From Paragordius varius (taxonomy: Eukaryota > Nematomorpha), in contig OZ176050.1 of NCBI GenBank assembly GCA_964247055.1, forward strand, positions 3,162,001-3,226,000: a stretch of 64,000 nucleotides of DNA, read 5' to 3'. The position numbers were made by a program, and so were the translations under genes. Below the pieces are notes generated by a model. That model was not told where the DNA came from. It saw only the letters and a program-made list of their open reading frames with translations, and ran no database searches. This document shows positions 35,910 to 48,295 of this stretch, in pieces (position 1 is the first letter of the stretch; each line of letters opens with the position of its first letter).

Positions 35910-38900
35910 ATTGTGAGGCAATGCACGAAATCGGAAGAGGGGATTAAAAAATATAATAAAACACATCATAAATAAAATCAAGATTTTATGTTACTTTTAG
36001 TTTTGTGCTTATTATTTAAGAAATATTACGCTTGCCTGCTGATTGCCTCCTATTGAAAAATACTAATATTAATGCACACTGTGAATAAAAAAAATTTGTT
36101 GATATTCATTAGCCACATTTAAAAATTAAAGCTACAATATATACATTAAATTTTCATTTTTTTAGATCAGAGCTCCGAAAGTCCCAAATATTTTGACCTT
36201 TGAAATAAATTTATTTTGAATCAAAATGCTGACGCGCTAAAAAATTTAAATGAATATTTTGCTATAAGCGTTTTGACGATTAATTAAAAGCATGATGGAA
36301 AAGGTGTATAATAACACTGTTAGGTAATATAAAAGCATTTTTGTATATTGATTATTCTATAAAATTTAATCATCTCAGATTTTTGATTTGTGTTTAACGC
36401 AAAAAATAAATTAGGACCACCGCCTTTTCCCGCAACGCTCGCTTTATAGTCCATGATCCTGACATTGTTTCCATGATGTTTAATATTTAAAGAGCCTCAT
36501 CATTGTAGGAAAGTTTGAAACAATATATGAACGCATCGCGATGCTAAATCTAAAATATTATACAGATTATAAATTGATTATTTTTCTTTAAAAGATTAAC
36601 TTTTAAGTTACAAGTATATAATATGTAACATTTTATTGCTTATAAAAATAACAAAGGTATTATTTATATATATAATTGGAATTTTGGCAAAATAGCGTTG
36701 GGCTCTTAAAAGTCAGACAGCAGGAAAATATTTTCACCCAATAAATTGTATTGAATCATTATTTGCATAAATTATCATTTTTTAGTGATGGGTTTTTTTC
36801 CATTTTAAATGATAGTTGTTTGGATATTTATTTATGAAAACGCTTTTAGGTCTCTTGGGTATCATATTTTTATCCTTTATTATTTTATATATTAATGGTT
36901 TAAATTAATACTTGTAGTATCATTTTAATTAATTTTTATGTTCGTTTTTTGAAACTCAGATATATATATCAAAATGTGTACAGTACAGATATTAAACAGA
37001 ATCATTACCAAGCAAAGATATAATATTGATTGATACTTGTAAAAAAAATGATTAAACACTATTGTAAGGATGATGTCTGAAGAGGCCCACAGATCATTAA
37101 TTTTGTAATAAAACGCAAATATTTATTTTATATAATCAAATTATTTATACATCTACAACATAGTAAGCTAGCTATACACTAAATCATTCAAAAAAAAGTA
37201 TTATAAATGAAAAATGGTTAATTTATAGCTGACTCTTTTTGTTAGCTTTCAAGAAGCTTACATAAATATATTCGCATATAAAACATGAAATTTCCATAAT
37301 TCCACAATATTCCCTTGGGGACGGGTGCCTGAAAGAGGGCAAAATTTAGCGTGTGTCTTCGTAAGTTGTTGTTTTTATTTCTTAAGCTACTAAATGTTAG
37401 CGTGGCGTCTATGCTTAATACCATTATTATTAATAAAATATTCTATCAGTTTTTTTATATTTAGGGAATATTTATATTCCACACTACTTTATATTTCATG
37501 TGACTTTATTCACTATTGTTTCAAAACCAAATTCATACACGAGTGATATTTAAGGATAATTATTTAGAGAATTTGAAATCAGTTATTTAGAATTATAAAC
37601 TTATCCATATGTTTTAAACATATTTTAAGCCTTTCGTTTCGCAAAGTAAATATTTAAATTTTGAATAATTTACGATGTTAAAAAATATAGCATGTACTAA
37701 CCTGAAGGTAATCTATAATATCACTTCAGTTAAAAAACACATTATAAAAAATATTATTTTGATAATGATACTAATCAGAATGAAAGTTATGGGCTTTTAT
37801 GGGTTTTTTATTATTTTTTATTACACACTTGAAACTCTTGTTAATGTACATAATCTCATTATTAGGAATTAATAAAAAAGATCTCAATAAAAAACCATTC
37901 AAAATTCTTTTGTAGAGATTAGACTTGTATTAATAATAATACTATAGTGTTTATTTCATATGGGAATGTACTTTTACTTAAAATACAATAAAATAATGTA
38001 TTCAAAAATCGGAATTGTTGTGCGGCTTTCTATTAATCTTGTTAAAGGAAATATTAATATTTACATTATGGCTACGCCATTTAAATATATGTTTTTTTTT
38101 CTTTTTACCATTGACTAATTTGTCGCGCACTGTGCCTGTCGATTTTATATGCATATATTTTCTCTAAACGCTATATGAGTATTATATGATTTACATTTTT
38201 GAATGGTGATTAGCCCCTAAATGTAATAGGTAATGGTTTTGATTTTATGCTAAAAATATTTTAGAAATGATATTTATTTAGCTGTTTAGCGGAGTTTGAT
38301 TTAAAATTTATATATGGAAATGACTCCTTGTTCCATGTAGTTTTGATTTTTAATTAATGATTTTCAGATCTGGTAGAAAATGATATTATTATCTTTAATA
38401 TCCATCGTGGCTGTAATAATGATCATTTATTGTGATACAAGTTTCTTATCTTACATCGGAATTTCGATAAAATGATTCTTTTCTAAGTAAAATACAATTA
38501 AAAAAAATTATAAAATTTATCTAATAATAAGCGCATTTTATCATGTTTTATGGATCATTAAACACTAGTATATATATATATGGAATAATTTTTAAAATAT
38601 TTATTGATCATTGGGATTGGGTTTAATTGCATAATTTTTTTAGTTTAATATTAACATTATTTTAGAATTATAAAAGTGACTAAATAAGTGAGTAGTATTT
38701 ATGTCTGAGTGTTTTATCGGTGATTATATAAAATACTAAAAAAAATTCATAGCAAAAAAATGACAAATGGTGGTTGGTTGATTCTTTATTGGTATTACTT
38801 TTTCTTATCTTATGTATGTATATTAAAGGGTTTTTTTACATTTTTTATGAACTTACATTACATTAAATACATAAAATTTATTGTAATGGGATGAAGTAAT

Positions 38901-40366
38901 TAGTAAAGGGATATACAAATAATATTTTGGTTGCTTCAAAAAAATTTAATTTTTGGGGAAAATATCTATCTATCTATCTATCCTTCTATATAATTTAAAT
39001 TTGTCCAAATATTTATAAAAACATTCTATCTATATTATATGTTATTCCTCCACCATTCCAAAATCCATAAAAAATTTTATTTTACGCAATATGATTTTGT
39101 TTTTTATAAAATAAGAACTAATTTTGTTTTTTAAAGAAAATGTTTAGTATTGTAGCAAACACCTATATTCTTTATCAAAGGTATACAATTCAAGTTTTTA
39201 AAACAAAAAATACTTCTTTTTATGTGTAAATTTAACAAAATTTCACACTCACATTGTTTTTCATATTAGAGTTTTTGAACTACAGAGAAAATCAATCAGT
39301 ATGAGTTAACTGTTTATAATTTGTGTTGTAATAAAACAAAAAATAAAATTACATTAGCACATATATTTTAATTTTGCATAATTTCCATCTACCTGTCTGT
39401 TTTACCATAGCATTTTTTTAAAAATAATATATTATAGTTGTAAAAAACGGAGTATATGCATGGAATAAATCATATTATAACTTTTACTAATTACCATTTA
39501 TTTATAATATATTATTAAAATATTCAAGTACAACAAATATTATTATCAGTTTGTAATTATAGTTTATAATATCTTATGAATTGTATGATGATGATTTTTT
39601 ATGTTATCAAAAAATTAATATAATAATGATTTGATTAATTTAATAAATAAATCAAACTAAATGTTTAAAAATCATGTAATTTCAAAATCCAAAATTTAAT
39701 ATACCACCTTAACTTTCAATATATATAACATTTTCTTAGATTATTGATATTCTGCGGAGAGGGCTTTATTAATATTTAATCCAAAAAATTGTTATCATTC
39801 TTGAATCCATTGCGCTAATTCACAGGATAAATGCCAAAAAACATGGGTAAAATATTTATTTATATTTTATTAACAAACATTATGATAATTATATAATAAT
39901 TAGGTTTTACAGGGAAAAAATTAAAGTAAATAAATTTTAAATATATTAAGGTATTATGGTTTAAAATTACTGACCCAAAAAATGATACCATTATACTTGG
40001 CCGATAAATAAGGAAAAAATTTGTAAACGAATTGCTTTTTGTCCCTTTAAAATTTAAGAACGATTTAATAAGCAACAATTCTTAAAATTAACAATTGATG
40101 GCATAAATATATTTAATAGCCCAATATTTTGCTTTTATGCTCAAACTCAAACCCTTAATAAACACAAAAATGATCCATAGAAATTTAAACTTAAGACAAT
40201 CAACATTTTTTGATAAGATATACCCCAAGACAACCCAGTAGCTACACTAATTTAAATTCATTAATTATTCAATTTAATATTGATAATCCATCCGTGTTTA
40301 AATATAAAATCTGCAGGTTTTTAACTTATAAATAATTAATATCATTTGGGTATCTATGGTCAAGTC

Positions 40367-40397
<31 letters not shown>

Positions 40398-40562
40398 AAA
40401 CCCAATTTGTTATATTTGCATTTTTAACATGGGATTTAAAAATTTAAATTTAATATATTTATCATTTTAATTTTACATCGGATCTAAAGGCAAAATTTTC
40501 CTATTTGTACCTGTAAAATTTTTTGTTAATATTTAGGTTGCTTTTTCCGAACAATCCTACTT

Positions 40563-43120
40563 ATGCTTTTACCTTGGTTTCTTTTTGTCCTACTGCGTAT
40601 TCAAAAGTGTGATGCAATTACCATCATTTATCCATTTGAAAATATAACACTTGTACAAGGTGACTCAATCTACCTAACATGTAATTCAACACTCGAATCT
40701 GCCAGCATCAGATGGCTCCATGATGGAAAATTAATGTTAAAACAAGGTTAGAAAAAAAAATAGAATTTATAATCTATAAAAATGAACAATATCTTTAAAA
40801 GCACCATCATCAAATTTATATGTTGTAATTTTATGTTGATGCCTTAATTTAGCGTTAAATTACAAATTATGTGTGTAATTATGTGATTAAATTTTATTAG
40901 TCTATTCTTTAATCATAATAATAATAATACAAAAAAATAGCAGTTTCCATAACTATTTGGTTTCTAGGTAAAAAATGCACATTTGTAAAAAAAATGTGTA
41001 AAATAATTATATATGGTATATGCAATACAATTTTTACGAGTGTGTTTCATTTGGTTCATATATATGACCTGTATATATATATATATATATATATATATTT
41101 CTCTTGAGAAGGTTCGAATAACTTTTTTAGTATTTTATATTTTTTTCATACTTTTTTTTGGTATGACAGCGCATTGTTTTCAATATTTATTTATATTGTT
41201 TTGTTCTTAGGCCCCCCTCCAAAATATAAGAATGAATACAAGTATTGTCAAAAATATTTTTAAATGATGTTGTTGACTTTATGCTTTATTTTATCGAAAA
41301 ATTCTTTTAAAAATTTATTCATGGCTAAATTAATTTTTTTACTTAAAGTTTCATATGTATCAAAATGACAAACCACTCATTTTCGGTTCATTTGTCGCGC
41401 ACTTGCGAATTTTTCTTTAATACTAATCCAATACCAGTATAAAATTTCTGCTACATTTTTTAAATTATTACATTTATAGTGTACTTTTTTGTGGAAATAA
41501 AACTTAATTACAGTGTCTACTATTGTATCCTTGGTTTTGCCAGAAAACTCATTCTTAACAACCTATAAAAAAATAAAATATCCAAATATCCTCTCGTTAT
41601 TATATTACGTTTCAAATTTCTAATTTAGTGGTTTGATTACAAATATGTAATTAAAAATGTTTTTTTCTCTAAGATATATGAGGAGATATCTCTAAGTTAA
41701 AACAAAAAAATAAGGCATAAAGAGGATAAAGTTTTGACATTTTAATCCTCCCCTCACATATAATATTGAGTTCATTCATAAAGAATTAACTGGAAAAACA
41801 ACAATTTTTAACATAATATTTATGGTTATCATTAATCCTTTAACTGTTTTTATTACCGTTTTCTAAATAATAAATTCCATTTTGGCAGGAAAGAGATAAG
41901 TTGTGGATTAAGTTTAAACTTTCGATTTAAAAGATAAATTCCCCTAATGTTACGAGAAGCATTCTTATAGGCAAAAATTAGGACAAAATGATTTTGAGAA
42001 AGATATCATAAATAGGAAAAATAGAAATTTAAAATATAGGGGTTGAATAAGGTAAGAACGCAATAGGTTTGTATTATATAATTAAAAAATTGCCATATAT
42101 TTATCTGCTATATCATTTATCAAACTGAATTCCATTGCGCCAAAATAAATATATCAACTATGACAATAATTGAAAAGTATAAAAGTTATATTTGCAGTTA
42201 ATTATAAATATTATAATTTTACAATGAATTTGATGTTAAGCCCTAGGATCTCTCAAATATTATTTCAAGATTTTTAGTGATATAAAAATTTTAAATTAAT
42301 AATATATTTAGTGTTAAAAACCAAAGTACCTTTTTTCAAGAGGAGTTATGGTAAAAATAATAAGCTCACCCGTTGTATTATATTCTTTAATATTAACAAA
42401 TATTTTCCGATTGGACTTTAAGCTAAGAAAATCATATAAGGAATAAAACAATATTTAGCCTTATAGTCAGGATGGTTTCTATAATTTCTTAACATTTGAT
42501 CTATATTATATAGGATCAATTCTCCACTAGTTTAACAGGTGGAAAAAAATTTAAATGGAAATAAAAATGCCCTACGAAGTGATAAGTGTTAAATATTTTT
42601 TGACCCGATGTAACGGAGTTTGTGAGCTTTTCATAACCATATATATTTAATGAATTATTTTTACAAATTTAAATTTTGTACGTTCACACTTTAATGTTAT
42701 TTTGAATTTTATTTAACTTCTAACGATGGTTTTGCGCGATATCTTAAAGTTTTTGTTTAAATTATCTCAAGGACTCTTTCGACAACTTCTATAACCTTGG
42801 TCGCTACCCAATTTCATTTTCATTCATTGTATGTGACCTAAAATTTTAAAATACTGAGATTTCTTTATTTGCTATTTTATTTAACTCCATAATTAACCGA
42901 TCTATGGAGGTTACAATTATTATTACATACATTATCACCTGTAACAAGAAAAACTCAATTACTTTATTGAGTGTAAAATATATTATAATTACAAATCATG
43001 TAATTAATGAATTATAATATTTTTATCTACAAATAAGTATTTTTTAATTCATAAAAAATCGATTTTATCTTCAAATTAACATAATAATTATTTATGTTTC
43101 ATACAAATGACAAGTCACAT

Positions 43121-43164
<44 letters not shown>

Positions 43165-46100
43165 CACAGGTAACATAAAATATAATAATCTATCAATATT
43201 AATCCAACCTAACAGATTTTTAGGGGCTTGTTTTTGACTGAATTATTTATATTTTTATTTGAAAGTTTACGAGTTTTAAGTAAATACTTTAGAAAAAATA
43301 AAAATATTGAATGATTTTTATAATGCTAAAACAATAATTCCAATTTAATATGTTATGAGAATAGTTTTAAGTTTACTTAACATTCATTTCAAGTAATTTT
43401 GATCTGATTTTAGGTAAACTAATATAATGGAAGATGGATTAATTTTGATAATATTTCAATTTTATTAATTCTATTTTCTTGTGTTAAAATAAAATGGATC
43501 TGGTATAAACAATAAGCATACCCCACAATGAACACATTAACTTACACAACTAATATTATTATCATATAAATTGAATTTTTCTGTGAAATTTCTTTTTTTA
43601 GCCTGATCAAAATTTTATTGGTGTTCAAAACAACAAAAATTTTTAAATTATTAATTCCAAATTTATTATTTATTTGTTTGTTAAAATATGGCATGCCCCT
43701 TTTGTCAACATGGAAGTTTTAGCTCGCGCATTTTAATTAAATTTTTTGTTCTTTTGCCATAGGACTCAATCACATCATATCTGCCACTGGTCATTTATAC
43801 ATGAGGGACATAAGAAACGGTCACTCAGGTCATTACAATTGCTTAGCGGTCAATGAAACTGCCAAAGAATTATCCCCAGCCATTAGTGTACACGTTCAAG
43901 GTTTAAAAAATTATTTTACAGTAAAAATTGAAAATATACGGACAAAACGTAAAATTTTAAAGACAAATATTTTTTTTTGAAGGACAACCATACTTTTAAA
44001 TTTTGATTTATTTTAAATATACCTCATGGTTTCAAAATGCAAAGTGTCCGAAATAGAGATATATATTGCTAACACAAACAATTTTATTTTTTTTAATGTA
44101 ATAAAAAGCTAATATGTGAAAAAATTAAGGTTTCCAAAAGATGGTTGTTTTTTTAATAAAAACATTTGTCTTTATATTTTTACGTTTTGTTCGTATAATT
44201 TCAATTTTTACTGTAAATTATAAAAATTTCTACAATTTTATTTTTCTGCATATGAAATGTAGATTTATAATTATAAAATACGACTATATATTAATATTTT
44301 CTCAATATGCCCCTCAAAATTTTACAGGATATATATAAAATTGTCTGAATATGGATAACACTAGTATGATTATGCCCCGTTGAATGGTTTAAAACCCTAG
44401 CAATTGCATAATATTTCTATAATCACTGTCCCGTGTCCCTTTTCAAAATTAAAATCTTTACCCTTTTATAAGAAAAAAAGCATTTCCTACGGGAAAAAAA
44501 TCAAATCTATACAAATTAAGACACATGTTAAATATATATTTATAATATATGACTAGTATGTTCTATTTCAAATGAGATTATATTTATGAAAATAAATAGT
44601 TTTTACGCGAATTTTCGCTATTCAATGTTTTTTCCGATCATATTAGTTCCAGTGGAAATAATTGAAGGACCAGAAAGTCGGAATGTATCTTTCGGGCACA
44701 CAATCACTACATATTGTGTTGCTAGTGGCGATCCCCCACCCTCCCTCACCTGGATTCGTAATGGACAAATCGTAATAGATATCTATATAAATTTTATATT
44801 TTTTTTGGTATTTTTAACAAAAATTTAGGGTAAAATTTTCTGGTTAACCAGATAATTTTAAATTAAAATTATTCCGTTTATATTAATTTTTTTGATTTGT
44901 AATATATGGATTGTGTCAATTTTGATTTAAGTTAGTCATGGGCAAAAAAATATTTTTATAAGATTAATAAAAAAAATTAATATCAATTGCTAAACAACCA
45001 TTCTATATTTAAGAATTATATATATATTTAATTCTCTTTAGCCATCAATTAAAGTTATTTTATATGTATTTGGAATTTATTTGGTTATCGATATTTTTAT
45101 GTTCGTTGTACCGCCACCCAGTGCAACGTATATTTTTTAGTTTTTTATTCTATAATCATAAAGCTATTCCCGATAGTTAAATATGCGAAATACTTTGCGT
45201 TTTATGCAATTTACCAATTTACAGTAAAAACTGATACGGACAAAAAGTAAAAATATAAAGGCAAATATTTTTTTTAAAAGTTTTATAAACCTTAATTTTT
45301 CTCACATAAAACAATGAGTTTTTAAAAATCAAGTTTAAAAAGTATGGTTGTTTTAGAAAAAAACATTTGTCTTTATATTTTTAGATTTTGTCCGTATGAT
45401 TTCAATTTTCACTGTAATGACAACAGGAAAATTAACGCTATTTTGCAGGCTTAAATCTCACGGCTAATTTAAAATGCATGCATAGTAATTGAATTCCATG
45501 TCCGTAATTAACATAAAATGTGATACAACATAATTATTAATAAATAATTAATTCTTAATAAATAATTAATTCTTAATTTGTAGATTTATGATAATTTGAC
45601 TCAGACACCGTATGCCCAACCAAAATTAATGCTAAACGTTACAGAAAATATAGAAATATCTTGCCACGCCTACAATACCCTAGTCGATGGTGTTCATAAA
45701 GCATTACGTTCGGCCCGGCTATTTTCCATCAACGCGATCGAAAGAGCCAAAGATGGTACATTTTTTTTAAAACATTATTCTGTTTTCATATTTCATTTTC
45801 ATATTTCTATTTATCATTATTAGATACAATTTTAGATTTTCCAACCATACCTAATTTTGACCCAAGTTTGAGCCATATTTTCACCAAGAAGGGTAAATTT
45901 TTATCTTCACATTTTTTTATTAAGTCGACCAGCTTATATGTTAAACTTGCAATCCTATATGCTTATAGAAACGTCCTTAAATGAAACCTCAATCACATCA
46001 GAAGGAATTCGAGCTGATTCAAAACCGTATAAAAAATTTAATTTACACGGTGAATATTTTCCATCGCTCAGTGATATCATCATATGGACGGGTGTACCTT

Positions 46101-48091
46101 TGGTCTTGATTTGTACAGCCCTAAGTCTATTTATAGTTTGTAAACGTTGGGTCATCCACAAAATGAACCCATTCGCTTTGCATGATTCGAGCGGGAAAAC
46201 GAGTCATTCCAACAAATCCAGCAGTAGTATGATAACGCAAGATTCATTGCGAATTTTTATATCGGATTTGCCATCAACCGACACGTATTACAATAAAATT
46301 CACAATAATACCATAAGCATAACGAACCAATTGTTTGACAGGATACCGAATTGTGCTTTAAGTGCCGATAGTAATAGATTAAGTTGGATGTCCAAACTTT
46401 TCTTATGGACGCCACGTAAATATAGTCTGGGGAGACAACAGCATACCATAGTTGAGGAGTTGAATCAAAATTATTCAGCATCATCATCACATAACACGTC
46501 GTTATGCACACCCAATAGTGGTGATAGTTTTGCCCTGTTTACCGAATACCCCCGGAATAATCTTATTTACGTAAAAGATTTGGGCCAAGGAGCGTACGGT
46601 CGGGTATTTCAAGCCAGAGCTCCCAATTTGTATCGGAGAGAACCGTGGACTATGGTAGCCGTTAAAATGGTTAAAACACAAGCAGACCTTGAAAAACTTT
46701 TGAATGTTGGTACTTCCAACTTTCCAATCCTAAATCTACAAGATTTGGAAGAGGATTTTTTGCGAGAAGCCAAACTCATGGCTGTACTTCATCATCCCAA
46801 CATCATAAAATTATTAGCTGTATGCTCGATCGGGAAACCGTTATGTCTACTTCTTGAACATATGTGCTATGGAGATTTAAATGCCTTTCTAAAAATGTAT
46901 AATCCATATGGAGAAACACACATACAAATGATCCGAAATGTTGCAGGAGAAGGTGATGCCCAAGACCTGATGAATAAATCGTCAGTGTATGATCCAACCT
47001 TTGCCCGAGATTTGATTCAATCACAAGATCATTTTATACCCTATGAAGTTACACTGAAACGAGGAAACAGTCGTTTACGGCGTAAGAAAAGCCATCGGGG
47101 TTCTATTAGTACAGCTCCTCAATTAAATATTTTTTTCTTAAAACAACAACATAATTATAGCAACAGAAATCTAATGCCAGACATTAATAATAACACCACC
47201 TTTTTACCAGACACTCTAACATTAAATCAAGATTTAGCACCACCACTCAGTATAACGACACTTGATTTATTGTATATGAGTCGGCAAATAGCATCAGGTA
47301 TGCTATACCTTTCTACGAAACAGTACATTCATCGTGATTTAGCCACCAGAAACTGTTTAGTTGGACCAAACTTAACTATAAAAATTTCAGATTTTGGCCT
47401 TTGTAGAAAAATTGATCCAATTTCATGTGCCATGAAGCATGCTCTTACACAGTCTAACCGATTAAATGAAAAAAATGATACTCAGCAGCAACAGTATCAT
47501 TTCAAACGAAACCATAGGAATAATAACTCTAATATCAATACCAATGTTGAAAATAATTGTTTTGTCAATGGTAATAAATCCTTGTTTGATGGTGACACCA
47601 TGCGTAAAGGAAACCGAAATTCATACTTTAATTATTTGGGTGATTTTAGGACCAAAGTAACTCATTCCCGTATGTTCCAAAGTTTTAGTCACAACCACAA
47701 CGTTTCCGACAATGATCCGCTCTACTCCAGTCCGGCCAGTGAATTCGATTACTATCGAACCATGAGGATTCGTGCAATGGCCATACCGGTGCGCTGGATG
47801 CCACCCGAAGCAATCGCTCAAAGTCGGTTTAGCACGGCATCTGATGTTTGGTCTTTGGGTGTTGTACTTTGGGAAATTTTCAGCTTTTCCATCCAACCCT
47901 ACGCTTGGCTCAGGAATAAAACTGAAATCTTAAGCTATTTGCAAACGGGTAATCGCCTGCCACAACCTACTGTTATGCCATTAGCCATGTATAAAAGTAT
48001 CCTACTTCGGTGCTGGAAACATGATCCTCAACAACGCCCATCGTTTAAACAAATCTTAGATATGTTAAATAAATTGGAGACACAATTTTAA
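40563..48091 (+). CDS. MUSK: MuSK-like receptor tyrosine kinase, two Ig domains, with kinase-loop insertions
   Basis: Six exons: 40563-40746, 43763-43900, 44653-44771, 45584-45755, 45824-45892, 45969-48091 (934 aa). Order: signal peptide (1-20), two Ig domains (Cys...RWLHDG...GHYNC; then CVASGDPPPSLTWIRNG), transmembrane segment about 264-285, juxtamembrane, kinase. The entry EYPRNNLIYVKDLGQGAYG, then RVFQARAP and WTMVAVKM, matches vertebrate MuSK almost residue for residue as I recall it. HRDLATRN, DFG, DYYRT and RWMPPEA are all present, so it should be active. MuSK organises receptor clustering at the neuromuscular synapse; here the role is inferred only. Oddities: no Frizzled Cys-rich domain; about 100 extra residues in the kinase insert; about 108 residues inserted between DFGLCRKI and the activation-loop tyrosines. 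The juxtamembrane has NPFA where MuSK has NPMY. The acceptor at 45968 was chosen because the nearer AAG gives the wrong phase. The whole kinase lies in one exon. AATAAA at 48227. Confidence 0.93.
40747..43762 (+). other. RTK intron 1 (3.0 kb)
   Basis: AT-rich, with TA microsatellites at about 41074-41098 and 43129-43161. No internal exon was recognised, although a Frizzled domain would be expected between Ig and transmembrane in MuSK, not here. Confidence 0.6.
43919..44213. mobile_element. CAGTAAAA-family MITE, copy 5 (best preserved)
   Basis: 295 bp, CAGTAAAAATTGAAAATATAC to its inverted complement ATTTCAATTTTTACTG, with TA on each side. It inserted 18 bp downstream of the exon 2 donor of the receptor kinase gene. 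Confidence 0.85.
45222..45414. mobile_element. CAGTAAAA-family MITE, copy 6
   Basis: Starts CAGTAAAAACTGATACGGAC, ends TTTCAATTTTCACTG; TA flanks both ends. It lies in intron 3 of the receptor kinase gene. Confidence 0.8.
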
Positions 48092-48226
48092 AAACAATAA
48101 TATACTCTATTTATATTTGTATGGTTATGTATTTAATTACAAGTTTGCAGCAGAGCTATTAGAAGATTGTGTTTTGTTACATGTCTGCAATCATTAATAT
48201 GTAATGAAAAAAATATTTTATATCGC

Positions 48227-48283
48227 AATAAATTATTTATATTGAAACATCATATTAAAATATATTTATGTTGGCTATTTATT
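48227..48283. promoter_or_regulatory. Convergent polyadenylation signals of RTK (+) and annexin B (-)
   Basis: AATAAA on the plus strand at 48227-48232 serves the kinase gene. AATAAA on the minus strand at 48278-48283 lies 13 nt past the annexin B stop. The two stop codons are only about 200 bp apart, so the 3' ends probably overlap or nearly so. Confidence 0.55.
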
Positions 48284-48295
48284 ATATTCCGAAAA

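Larger units (their letters stand above)
34823..40562. other. Long intergenic stretch
   Basis: About 5.7 kb between annexin A and the receptor kinase. Apart from a possible small exon near 35.2 kb and a hAT-like element at 35280-35909, I see only AT-rich sequence and a TA microsatellite at about 40371-40394. No coding exon with family similarity. Confidence 0.5.

Noticed and set aside
45938-45968. ATG at 45938 as start of an intracellular-only kinase
   Set aside because: Upstream exons with a signal peptide and Ig domains join in phase at 45969; the ATG lies in the preceding intron.
46257-47024. Minus-strand open frames across the kinase exon
   Set aside because: Shadows of the strongly conserved plus-strand kinase frame.
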